From positions 1 to 17,767 of the forward strand of contig JAOUKG010000002.1 in assembly GCA_029882725.1 (NCBI GenBank): a DNA stretch of 17,767 bases, read 5' to 3'. Every line of letters begins with the position of its first letter. Position 1 is the first letter of the stretch. The notes below the pieces were generated by a model. It worked only from the letters and a program-made list of their open reading frames with translations, was not told the DNA's origin and searched no databases. The position numbers were made by a program, and so were the translations under genes. Source of the DNA: Cyclobacteriaceae bacterium. Its GTDB lineage: Bacteria; Bacteroidota; Bacteroidia; Cytophagales; Cyclobacteriaceae. Of this stretch, positions 1-7,714 are shown in pieces.

Positions 1-933
1 AATAATACCCGGTATTACGACAATTAATGGGATTATTAATTTCAGAAATGCGGCAAAAACAATACCTTTTTGTGACTCGGCAAGACTTTTTGCGGCAAGG
101 GTACGTTGAATTATATATTGGTTAAATCCCCAATAATAAAGATTGGCTACCCACATTCCTCCCAACAATACTGCCAGGCCAGGCAAATCAAAGTAGGCAT
201 CGGTGCCATTTGGTGTAAAAACTTCCCCTTTTTCCAGAATCATACTAAATTTTTCAGGGACAACCTCATATAAATAGGATAACCCATTAAAAAAGCCACC
301 TTCAGGTGTTAGGGCATTTAATGCAATAACAGTTGTAACAAGACCGCCAATTATCAAAATGATTACTTGAACAACATCGGTCCAGGCTACAGCTTTAAGG
401 CCACCCCATAAAGAGTAGGCGGCAGCAAAAGCAGCTAATCCAATTATGGAAGTTGTTACTAATGATCCATCACCGTTTCCTATAATAGTATCCAATGCTT
501 TTGCACCCAAGTATAGCACTGAAGTGAGGTTCACAAATACAAATAAGGCTATCCAGAAAATAGCCAAAATTGATTTTAAGTTTGTGCTGTATCTTTTTTC
601 CAGAAATTCAGGAATGGTATAAAGTCCCTTTTCGATAAATATGGGTAGAAAATATTTTCCAACTATGATTAACGTAACTGCTGCCATCCACTCATAGCTT
701 GCGATAGCTAAGCCCAGGGCAAAACCTGAACCACTCATTCCTATGAATTGCTCAGCAGAGATATTGGCAGCTATCAGGGAAGCACCAATTGCCCACCAGG
801 GTAGGGCCTTACTTGCCAGAAAGTAATCTTGTGAGTCTTTTATATGCCCTTTTTTTTCTCTGGAAACATATAAGCCTATGCCTAAAATAAGCAAAGCATA
901 GGCACTGAAAATGATTACATCGAGTAATTCCAT
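1..933 (-). CDS. Sodium/sugar symporter, vSGLT-like (SSS family), 3' end cut by the window edge
   Basis: Inner-membrane solute:sodium symporter driving sugar uptake with the Na+ gradient. The 311 visible residues run in frame from ATG at 933 to base 1; the C-terminal part lies outside the window. The text closely resembles Vibrio vSGLT: AANISAEQFIGMSG in TM1, ASYEWM in TM2, WVANLYYWGFNQYIIQRTLA and FAAFLKLI later. From memory of the vSGLT structure, its galactose-contacting N64, Q69, E88, N260 and K294 correspond to N57, Q62, E81, N264 and K298 here; the 34-residue spacing between the last two is kept. vSGLT S91 corresponds to A84, so specificity may differ. Several hydrophobic helices are evident. 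It starts 36 bases after the kinase stop on the same strand, so the two are probably co-transcribed. The exact sugar cannot be decided. Confidence 0.93.
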   Translation of the reverse strand, partial: MELLDVIIFSAYALLILGIGLYVSREKKGHIKDSQDYFLASKALPWWAIGASLIAANISAEQFIGMSGSGFALGLAIASYEWMAAVTLIIVGKYFLPIFIEKGLYTIPEFLEKRYSTNLKSILAIFWIALFVFVNLTSVLYLGAKALDTIIGNGDGSLVTTSIIGLAAFAAAYSLWGGLKAVAWTDVVQVIILIIGGLVTTVIALNALTPEGGFFNGLSYLYEVVPEKFSMILEKGEVFTPNGTDAYFDLPGLAVLLGGMWVANLYYWGFNQYIIQRTLAAKSLAESQKGIVFAAFLKLIIPLIVVIPGII

Positions 934-969
934 AGCATTTAAAGTAATTGTGGAGGGTAAATCTATAAA

Positions 970-3900
970 TTATTTTGGTAATATTAAGATAAATTCTGTC
1001 CACTTTCCATATTCGGATTTTACTTCCAGTTTGGCATTTAATTTTTCGGCAGTTTGGTTGGCAATATATAATCCCAGCCCTGATCCGGACTTAGTTTCGT
1101 TGGCTCTTACAAATATTTTGAAAATATCAGATATGTAATCCTTATGAATTCCAACGCCATTATCATGTACTATTATTTGAAAGGTTTCTTCAACCTCTTT
1201 AGTAGAGACACATATTTTCTTATCTGTTTCACCCGGATTTGAATATACAATTGCATTGGAAATTAAATTTGTCATGATCATAGCCAACCTATCGGGGTCT
1301 GAATTAATAATTTGATTTTCACAAGAAATTGAAAATTGGATATCCTTTGCTTCATCTCTAAAACGATGTCCATCTACTATGTTGGTAATAAAAGATTGTA
1401 GATCGACAGGTTCATTTTTAATAGCTAATCTTGAATTGCGTGATATATTTAAAATATTATTGATAAACCCATCTAATCTTGTCATACTAAGGTCCATCAA
1501 CTGTACGTAATGATCTTTTTCTGAAGCGGACTTTTCGAAATTATATAAATTGATTAACCCCTTAGTGGACATAATAGGCCCTCTAAGATCATGTGAAATT
1601 GAATAAACCAGGGTGTCTTGTTCCTCATTTAATTTTTCCAACTCTTCATTCCGTTTCACCAGTTTGTCTTGAAATAGGTTGACTTCCTGCATTTTTTGTT
1701 TGAGTTGGATTTTTAGAATTCCCTGCAATTTTTTAATAGATAGGAATTGTATTGTAGCATAAAAAATACCTATGGTAAGAAGAATTACCAGAGCAATAAA
1801 CCAAAATTGAAAGTAGTAGGGCTTAAGAATAATTAGTTTGGGGGAAAGCACTTCCTCACTCCATTGACCATTAATTTCCCGTGCCTGAAAAACAAATTGA
1901 TAATCTCCCGGTAATAAATAGTTATACCTTTGTGAGGTAACCGCGGGAGCCGATTTATACAGCCACTCTTTATCAAGGCCCAATAGTTTAAAACGATAAT
2001 CAATTAACTCTTCATCCACATAGGAATAGGCACCAAAGTTGATTTCGATATCGTTTTTGTCAAAATCTATTTTTTGTGTTTCTTCAATAGCTATAGTTTT
2101 ATTTCTTGCCATTATGGACTTAAGGTAAGGTTTTGGTGCCTTGGGTGTATTGACAAGATAATCTTTGTTTATAATGGACATGCCTTCGTTAGTGCCAACC
2201 CATAAGTTGTTGTGTTGATCCACTGTTAAAGCAGCTCTGTTCACTTCACTGCCTAATAACCCATTGGTTACATTAAGATGATTTATTATTTTATTATTAT
2301 AGATTTCATAGACTCCATTAGAAGTTCCTATCCATAAATGATTGTCATTATCAACGACTATTGCATATACAGTTAATTTGTCTTCTGTATTTTCAATAGT
2401 AAAGGGTGTTGTTTTTCCATTATTATAAATGAAAAGTCCTTCACGGGTTGCGACTAGTAATTGATTATTAAATTCATAGATATCATATGTATCGTACTTT
2501 TTAATAAATAAATTATCATCGTTAATAAGTGTGTCAATTGGATAATTGTAAATTCCTACCTTGGATAATAATTTAATGTCCCCATTTTGGTCAAACTTTA
2601 TTCTTCTTAACCATCGTAATTTTTCTTCCTTTATAAGTTTTTCCTTGTAATAAGTCTTAATACTACTCAATTCGCCCGCCCATGTAGTATCATTTCTGAA
2701 ATTTATGCATCGCACATAATCTGTCGTCCAATTCTGTTTAAAGACAGTTTTATTTTTTATATTTATTCTGAACAATCCGCCAAAGGTTGCCACAGCAAAA
2801 AGCTCATCTTGATTTATTGCATGGGCCTCTAGGATTCTGTAGGTAGGTTTTTTTGGAAAGGAATGTTTCCAATATACAGAATCTGTACCATGTAGTATTG
2901 TGAAACCTGAGTTATGGCCTATAAAATGAAAATCATTAGGCATATGTAGAATAGTTGATACTTCATTTTCAAGTAACAGACCATTGGTATTGTAGTTGGA
3001 AATACCCAATTTGTTAATTTTACTAATACCTCGCATACTCGAGAGCCATAGATTATCTTGATAATCGAAAAATACCTTTGTCCATACGGCGGGATCTCGG
3101 TCGCCGTGTCCATTTATTTCTTTGGTAATCTTCGTTTTTAGATCAAGCATGAATAATGGACCGGAAAATGAATAATAAATCCTGTTATTTTTGAGTATTA
3201 AATTGGAATAGTTGAAGAAATCATTTCTAATTATTGATTTGTGCGGGAAAGATTGTTCAGGTTGCCCTTCTATTTTAACAAAAATTCTGTTTGTAGTGAG
3301 TACAACTAAAGTGTCTTGGTTTTTATTTTCTAATATATTTAATGTTAGTTCATTTTTGATTTTTTCAAATTCAAAACTGTACTCTTCTATAATTAATTTA
3401 TCATTTAAGGTATATACACCATTACTAGTCATTAGAATTAATTGATTGTTATAATAAGCCAAATTTTTTACTTGAGCATAATTGAAATCAGTGGGGATTT
3501 GACTTTTAGACCAGGTTTTGGTTTTTGAATTATAGTATTGTAAATAATTGCTGGTAGTATTATAAAAATGAAATTCCTCATCATCTTCAAATAGAAAATA
3601 TCGTTCGTAGATATAACTTTTTCCTGGGATGGTAATTCGTGTCCACTTATTATTTTTATAAATGGCTATTTCTTTTTCAAACTCATTTTGTGGGCCTGCA
3701 ATCACAACACTTCCATCTTTTAGCAAAGTAAGTAAAGTGTAATCGGAATAGGGTAAATTAAGTGAATCGGGGAGGAGGTTCCATTTAGCTCCATTGTAGG
3801 TCATTACCCCTTTTTCTGTAATGAACCACATTAAACCTTCTTGATCTTGAAGTGAGTTATATACTACATTGGATGGAATGAATTTTTGGTTTGAATAACT

Positions 3901-3999
3901 GAAATAGGGATTGGTTTGGCTAAATACTTGAATAATTGAGCCAAAAAATACCAACAAAAAATGGAAATTTTGCATTGAATTTCTCACTGAATTTACCAT
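970..3999 (-). CDS. Membrane sensor histidine kinase with Reg_prop beta-propeller and Y_Y_Y domain
   Basis: A 1009-residue two-component sensor. The N-terminus is a signal peptide (hydrophobic run near residues 11-26, ending VFSQ); M9 is an alternative start that gives a more usual signal length. Residues about 35-640 form a propeller of two-component-regulator repeats, with repeat cores such as DYQDNLWLSSMRG, DNDNHLWIGTSNG and DQHNNLWVGTNEG. A Y_Y_Y domain follows (about 650-725), then one TM helix (about 731-753), a coiled linker, the HisKA box SISHDLRGP with phosphoacceptor H803, and a HATPase domain with N-box NLISNAIVYS (near 912), G1 DNGVGI (near 944) and G2 GSGLGLYI (near 971). Many Bacteroidota relatives are one-protein hybrids with a receiver and AraC-type HTH; this one ends after the ATPase domain, so a separate regulator must exist elsewhere. 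The adjacent symporter suggests a sugar or glycan signal. Confidence 0.95.
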   Translation of the reverse strand: MVNSVRNSMQNFHFLLVFFGSIIQVFSQTNPYFSYSNQKFIPSNVVYNSLQDQEGLMWFITEKGVMTYNGAKWNLLPDSLNLPYSDYTLLTLLKDGSVVIAGPQNEFEKEIAIYKNNKWTRITIPGKSYIYERYFLFEDDEEFHFYNTTSNYLQYYNSKTKTWSKSQIPTDFNYAQVKNLAYYNNQLILMTSNGVYTLNDKLIIEEYSFEFEKIKNELTLNILENKNQDTLVVLTTNRIFVKIEGQPEQSFPHKSIIRNDFFNYSNLILKNNRIYYSFSGPLFMLDLKTKITKEINGHGDRDPAVWTKVFFDYQDNLWLSSMRGISKINKLGISNYNTNGLLLENEVSTILHMPNDFHFIGHNSGFTILHGTDSVYWKHSFPKKPTYRILEAHAINQDELFAVATFGGLFRINIKNKTVFKQNWTTDYVRCINFRNDTTWAGELSSIKTYYKEKLIKEEKLRWLRRIKFDQNGDIKLLSKVGIYNYPIDTLINDDNLFIKKYDTYDIYEFNNQLLVATREGLFIYNNGKTTPFTIENTEDKLTVYAIVVDNDNHLWIGTSNGVYEIYNNKIINHLNVTNGLLGSEVNRAALTVDQHNNLWVGTNEGMSIINKDYLVNTPKAPKPYLKSIMARNKTIAIEETQKIDFDKNDIEINFGAYSYVDEELIDYRFKLLGLDKEWLYKSAPAVTSQRYNYLLPGDYQFVFQAREINGQWSEEVLSPKLIILKPYYFQFWFIALVILLTIGIFYATIQFLSIKKLQGILKIQLKQKMQEVNLFQDKLVKRNEELEKLNEEQDTLVYSISHDLRGPIMSTKGLINLYNFEKSASEKDHYVQLMDLSMTRLDGFINNILNISRNSRLAIKNEPVDLQSFITNIVDGHRFRDEAKDIQFSISCENQIINSDPDRLAMIMTNLISNAIVYSNPGETDKKICVSTKEVEETFQIIVHDNGVGIHKDYISDIFKIFVRANETKSGSGLGLYIANQTAEKLNAKLEVKSEYGKWTEFILILPK

Positions 4000-4029
4000 G
4001 GTTTAAATAGTATGTGATATTACCACATT

Positions 4030-4054
4030 ATAAATGTATATAGATACAATTTAT
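4030..4054. repeat. Imperfect AT-rich inverted repeat, possible operator
   Basis: Arms ATAAATGTAT (4030-4039) and ATACAATTTAT (4044-4054) are reverse complements apart from one bulged base, around a 4-base centre. It lies about 30 bases upstream of the kinase start in the divergent region. In AT-rich DNA such a repeat can arise by chance, so a role as a regulator site is only a suggestion. Confidence 0.25.
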
Positions 4055-4200
4055 CAGAAACTTGAATATGCTGTTTAACATTATGGATGTAGGTTTTGTT
4101 TTAATTTGTTACTTAGAGATGCAAATTCACCCAAAGTATTAAAAATAATCCTCGCTAAATTCTTGTCAGTATTCTTATATCCTATAAGATTTATCATTAG

Positions 4201-4231
4201 TTTGCATGGGTGAAATTTATCGATATGATTG
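4201..4231 (+). promoter_or_regulatory. Candidate Bacteroidota-type promoter of the GMC operon
   Basis: TTTG at 4201-4204 is followed after 19 bases by TATGATTG at 4224-4231, one mismatch from the TAnnTTTG -7 element known in Bacteroidota. Transcription would begin around 4236-4240, leaving a leader of about 40 bases before the ATG at 4277. This rules out initiation at the more upstream TTG (4229). Confidence 0.4.
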
Positions 4232-4276
4232 TTTTCATGTTTTGAAGTACTTGTATCTCTTTTTAATATTTTTTAT

Positions 4277-5995
4277 ATGCAAATAAAAGAAACCCCCAAA
4301 CAGTATGATGTCATTATAGTTGGTTCCGGTGCAGGTGGTGGTATGGCCACCAAAATATTAGCGGAAGCGGGACTTAAGGTTGCAGTGGTAGAGGCTGGTC
4401 CTTACTTTGACCCAAAAGACCCCAAACAAAAAACCCAACTTAAATGGCCCTATGAATCACCCAGGAGGGGTGCCTCTTCGGTAAGGCCTTTTGGTGATTT
4501 TGATAGTGCTTATGGTGGCTGGGAAATACCTGGTGAACCTTATACTCAAAAGCCGGGAACACAATTTGACTGGTTTAGATCGCATATGTTAGGGGGAAGA
4601 ACTAATCACTGGGGCAGAATTTCTTTGCGTTTTGGTCCAAGGGATTTTAAAAGAAAAGACAGCGATGGTTTGGGGGATAATTGGCCCATTGGTTATGAGG
4701 ATGTAAAACCATATTATGATAAAGTAGATAAACTTATTGGTGTATTCGGGACAAAGGAAAATCTACCTAACGAACCCGATGGTTTTTTCCTTCCTCCACC
4801 AAAACCTCGCTTGCACGAGCTTTATTATATGAAAGGCGCCAAAAAAGTGGGCGTTCCGGTTATTCCCGCGAGGTTGTCTATGTTAACCAAGCGAATTAAT
4901 GAAGACCGCGGAATTTGTTTTTATTGTGGCCAATGCTCAAGGGCTTGTGGTGTTTATGCAGATTTTTCAGCAGGAACGTGTCTGATTTTCCCGGCTATGA
5001 AATCGGGTGGGCAGATAGACTTATTTGTAAACTCTGTAGTGAGGGAAGTTACTACCGATAGCCAAGGTAAAGCCACAGGGGTAATTTATATAAGTAAAGA
5101 AGATAAAAAGGAATATGCGCTGCAAGGCAAAATGGTAGTGCTTGCCGCTTCTGCCTGTAGTAGTGCGAGAATTTTACTTAATTCCAAAAGTCCTGTACAC
5201 CCTCAGGGACTCGGAAACAACAGTGGGATAGTAGGAAAATACCTCCATGATTCAACAGGAACCAGTAGGTCGGCTTTTATACCCGGGTTGATAAACAGGA
5301 AAACATACAACGAAGACGGAGTTGGAGGAATGCACGTGTACACACCTTGGTGGTTAGACAATAAAAAACTCGATTTCCCCCGTGGGTATCATATTGAAGT
5401 TTGGGGAGGAATGGGTATGCCTTCCTACGGTTTTGGTTTCAACGTAAGTGAAATGAATAAACATGTGGGAGGTACTGTTGGTGGTTATGGAAATAAACTT
5501 CGTGAAGATGTAAAGAAATTCTACGGAAGTACGATGGGGGTTTCGGGAAGAGGGGAAAGCATAGCCCTTGAAAGTAATTATTGTGAAATTGATCCTAATG
5601 TGGTTGATGAGTTTGGAATTCCGGTGCTAAGATTTAATTACCAATGGACGGATCACGAAAGGCTGCAAGCAAAGCATATGCATGAAACTTTCGAGTCGGT
5701 TATTGATGCTATGGGCGGTGTTGCCTTGGGTGAAAAACCAGGTGAAGATAAAGATTATGGTCTTCTAAATCCGGGAAGAATCATCCATGAAGTGGGTACT
5801 ACTCGTATGGGAAATGATCCCGCAAAATCGGTTGTAAATAAATTTCAGCAACTCCACGATGCCAATAATGTTTTTATTGTTGATGCAGGGCCATTTGTTT
5901 CGCAAGCTGACAAAAATCCTACCTGGACGATTCTGGCCTTGTCCTGGAGAACTTCAGAATATATTATTGATGAATTGAAAAAACAGAACATATAA
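4277..5995 (+). CDS. GMC-family flavin sugar dehydrogenase, large subunit with CxxCxxCxxxC cluster
   Basis: FAD-dependent oxidoreductase of 572 residues, probably oxidising a sugar or glycoside hydroxyl; the gluconate-2-dehydrogenase / glucoside-3-dehydrogenase branch fits best. The Rossmann motif GSGAGG is at 16-21, a LGGRTNHWG block lies near residue 113, and the C-terminal GMC domain holds H504 in IIHEVGTTRMG and N547 in DKNPTWTIL, the expected catalytic His-Asn pair. Cys214, 217, 220 and 224 form CxxCxxCxxxC, with Cys235 close by. Related FAD glucose, fructose and glucoside dehydrogenases carry an iron-sulfur cluster in this subunit, so a cluster is likely. There is no signal peptide; export with the small subunit is probable. 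The ATG at 4277 is chosen over the in-frame TTG at 4229 because the extra residues lie before the FAD motif and over the likely promoter. The stop overlaps the next start (TAATG). Exact substrate unknown. Confidence 0.92.
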   Translation: MQIKETPKQYDVIIVGSGAGGGMATKILAEAGLKVAVVEAGPYFDPKDPKQKTQLKWPYESPRRGASSVRPFGDFDSAYGGWEIPGEPYTQKPGTQFDWFRSHMLGGRTNHWGRISLRFGPRDFKRKDSDGLGDNWPIGYEDVKPYYDKVDKLIGVFGTKENLPNEPDGFFLPPPKPRLHELYYMKGAKKVGVPVIPARLSMLTKRINEDRGICFYCGQCSRACGVYADFSAGTCLIFPAMKSGGQIDLFVNSVVREVTTDSQGKATGVIYISKEDKKEYALQGKMVVLAASACSSARILLNSKSPVHPQGLGNNSGIVGKYLHDSTGTSRSAFIPGLINRKTYNEDGVGGMHVYTPWWLDNKKLDFPRGYHIEVWGGMGMPSYGFGFNVSEMNKHVGGTVGGYGNKLREDVKKFYGSTMGVSGRGESIALESNYCEIDPNVVDEFGIPVLRFNYQWTDHERLQAKHMHETFESVIDAMGGVALGEKPGEDKDYGLLNPGRIIHEVGTTRMGNDPAKSVVNKFQQLHDANNVFIVDAGPFVSQADKNPTWTILALSWRTSEYIIDELKKQNI

Positions 5996-6702
5996 TGGAT
6001 AGAAGAGAAACAATCAAATCACTATTTGTTACCTCCCTGGCTGGAGGACTTGTCCTTCAATCTTGTGCTCCCGACAAAGTGGACTCAGTAGAGGTTGTGC
6101 CAGCCGATAAAACCAATGTTTATGGCCGTACTCCTGAAGAAGCCAAAAGGGACAAAGACCTTTTTTCAGAAATCTATTTTACGGAACACGAAATTGAAAC
6201 CATTGCCGTGTTGAGTGATATTATATTACCCTCTAACGATAGCTATGGTTCTGCAACGGACGCTGCCGTTCCTGATTTTGTGGAATTTATGAGTAAGGAT
6301 CTCCCTTATCATCAGTTGCCACTAAGGGGTGGAATAATGTGGTTGGATAGCCAGTCTAATAAGCTTTATAATTCGGAATTTGTGAAGTGCACACACGAAC
6401 AGCAAATTTCACTAGTAGATAGGATAGCTTATCCATTGGATGCTAAACCAGAAATGGCAGCGGGGGTAAAATTTTTCTCTCTTATGAGAAATTTGACACT
6501 TACCGGATATTATACTACTGAAATGGGCATTAAAGATCTTGGTTATAAGGGAAACCAACCCAATGTTTGGGACGGTGTGCCCGATGATGTCTTGAAAGAA
6601 CATAACCTTGAATATGACCCCGAATGGATTCCAAAATTTGTGGATCAGTCAAAAAGGGATGTTCAGGCTCAATGGGATGATGATGGAAACCTGATTAGTT
6701 AA
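5995..6702 (+). CDS. Gluconate 2-dehydrogenase subunit 3-like small subunit, Tat lipoprotein
   Basis: A 235-residue partner subunit of the GMC enzyme. The N-terminus combines a twin-arginine motif (RRETIKS, R3-R4) with a hydrophobic run and a lipobox LQSC, giving lipid-modified Cys24. This points to folded export through Tat and anchoring to a membrane. The region around residues 50-175, starting YFTEHEIETIAVLSDIILPS, matches the subunit 3 family (Pfam PF13618, from memory), which also includes the small subunits of bacterial glucoside 3-dehydrogenases. The start codon overlaps the GMC stop by one base, so translational coupling and a 1:1 complex are likely. By analogy with FAD glucose dehydrogenase, this subunit would carry the large subunit across the membrane. 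No cytochrome c partner is present in the window. Confidence 0.9.
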   Translation: MDRRETIKSLFVTSLAGGLVLQSCAPDKVDSVEVVPADKTNVYGRTPEEAKRDKDLFSEIYFTEHEIETIAVLSDIILPSNDSYGSATDAAVPDFVEFMSKDLPYHQLPLRGGIMWLDSQSNKLYNSEFVKCTHEQQISLVDRIAYPLDAKPEMAAGVKFFSLMRNLTLTGYYTTEMGIKDLGYKGNQPNVWDGVPDDVLKEHNLEYDPEWIPKFVDQSKRDVQAQWDDDGNLIS

Positions 6703-6704
6703 TC

Positions 6705-7211
6705 ATGGATTTAAATCATTGGATTGATAAAGCCTCCCATTCTTCTTTTTATCTCTGGTTGTTTAACAGAGGGCTAAACAGAATGGTGCCTTTTAATAAG
6801 CCTCATGGTTTGAAAGTAATTGAAATCTTGCCAGATGGAATAGAGGTTTTCTGGCCTTATAAAAAGTCCAATTTAAACCATATAAAAGGTCTGCATGCTT
6901 GTGGGTTGGCCACTTTGGCGGAATTTGCAACAGGCTTTTCACTTTTAAGAAAGCTGGATCCAAAGAAGTACAGGTTGATAATGAAGTCCATTTCAATGGA
7001 ATATCACTATCAAGGTAAATTTCATGCAAAGGCAGTCTTTAAGGTTGATCAAGAATGGTTAACAAAACAGATTTTAAACCCTATTAAAGAAAAAGGAGTA
7101 ACTAATGTGGATTGTCTTATAGATATTTACGATATAAAAGATAACCACCTGGCCACGGGAACAATTAACTGGCAGGTAAAAAGTTGGGATCAGGTAAAAA
7201 CGAAAGTATAA
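6705..7211 (+). CDS. DUF4442 hotdog-fold protein (PaaI thioesterase-like)
   Basis: A 168-residue protein that looks like a DUF4442 / YiiD C-terminal-like hotdog protein. The diagnostic part is the central helix, NHIKGLHACGLATLAEFATG (58-77), with N58, G62 and E73 where PaaI-like hotdog enzymes keep key residues; flanking beta strands follow the family pattern (GIEVFWPYKKSN, SISMEYHYQGKFHAKAVF). Such proteins bind or hydrolyse acyl-CoA or acyl-ACP thioesters, but few DUF4442 members have a known substrate. It starts 2 bases after the small-subunit stop and ends 8 bases before the next gene, so it belongs to the operon. An acyl-related job beside a predicted acyltransferase and an Mpo1-like protein is plausible but inferred. 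Confidence 0.75.
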   Translation: MDLNHWIDKASHSSFYLWLFNRGLNRMVPFNKPHGLKVIEILPDGIEVFWPYKKSNLNHIKGLHACGLATLAEFATGFSLLRKLDPKKYRLIMKSISMEYHYQGKFHAKAVFKVDQEWLTKQILNPIKEKGVTNVDCLIDIYDIKDNHLATGTINWQVKSWDQVKTKV

Positions 7212-7219
7212 AAAGGATA

Positions 7220-7696
7220 ATGAAATCAATAGAATTATTTGTGGGTAAATATGATGAAGACCATCCAACTGTTTTCCCCAAAATCATCAGGCTTTTTGCC
7301 GTTTTGTTTTTGAATTTTGGAGTTTTGGCACTTCTTTGGCAATTGCCCGATACATTGATTCGTTCATGGATGGGTGACCGTGAATTTGCAAATTGGGCTA
7401 CTGTTTATTCGGTTTTGTTGATCATTTACTATGGTTCGGAGTCTTTTAGCCTAACTTTTGGGGGAGGATTTTTTATGTTGGGAAGTCTTTTCGTCACTCA
7501 ACGCTTATCCATGATGTTTCCTGAAGATTTGTTAATTGTTTCGGGTATCCTTATTGGGGTGAGTGCCTTTTTTTTCCTCATCGGAAGACTGATTTCAAAA
7601 AGTCTCAAGAATTTTCTGAATGATATAATATACCTCCCAATTCAACCTGTATGGGTACTTTCATATCTGTACCGTTGGATTGGTTTATCCATCTAG
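7220..7696 (+). CDS. Mpo1/DUF962-like membrane protein lacking two family histidines
   Basis: A 158-residue membrane protein with three or four hydrophobic segments. It follows the DUF962/Mpo1 plan from end to end: YDEDH (11-15) for the family YGESH, an LLWQLP block (39-43), NWATVYSVLLIIYY (58-71), then IGRLISKSLKNFLNDI and PVWVLSYLYRWIGL at the end. Yeast Mpo1 is an Fe(II)-dependent 2-hydroxy fatty acid dioxygenase that needs conserved histidines. Aligned without gaps against the family pattern as I remember it, H15 is kept, but the histidine nine residues later is R24 and the histidine of GHK is R123. Metal binding is therefore doubtful, and the protein may be a non-catalytic relative or have another role. 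The ATG at 7220 is preferred over an upstream in-frame start that would overlap the previous gene. Operon member, 18 bases before the next start. Confidence 0.6.
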   Translation: MKSIELFVGKYDEDHPTVFPKIIRLFAVLFLNFGVLALLWQLPDTLIRSWMGDREFANWATVYSVLLIIYYGSESFSLTFGGGFFMLGSLFVTQRLSMMFPEDLLIVSGILIGVSAFFFLIGRLISKSLKNFLNDIIYLPIQPVWVLSYLYRWIGLSI

Positions 7697-7714
7697 TGGC
7701 CATTTATAAAGTCT

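Larger units (their letters stand above)
4000..4276. other. Divergent intergenic region between kinase and GMC operon
   Basis: This stretch separates the leftward kinase/symporter pair from the rightward operon and should hold both promoters. A candidate rightward promoter is listed separately. No CAAAnnTA/CAAA pair at the right spacing was found for the leftward transcript. The sequence is AT-rich and holds one imperfect inverted repeat (4030-4054). No small ORF or RNA gene is convincing. Confidence 0.6.

Noticed and set aside
4229..4276. Upstream TTG start for the GMC gene
   Set aside because: It would overlap the candidate -7 element and add 16 hydrophobic residues not expected before the FAD motif; the ATG at 4277 fits the family length.
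7184..7219. Earlier in-frame start for the Mpo1-like protein
   Set aside because: It overlaps the end of the DUF4442 gene by 28 bases and adds 12 residues before the family's usual N-terminus; the ATG at 7220 lies 8 bases after the previous stop.
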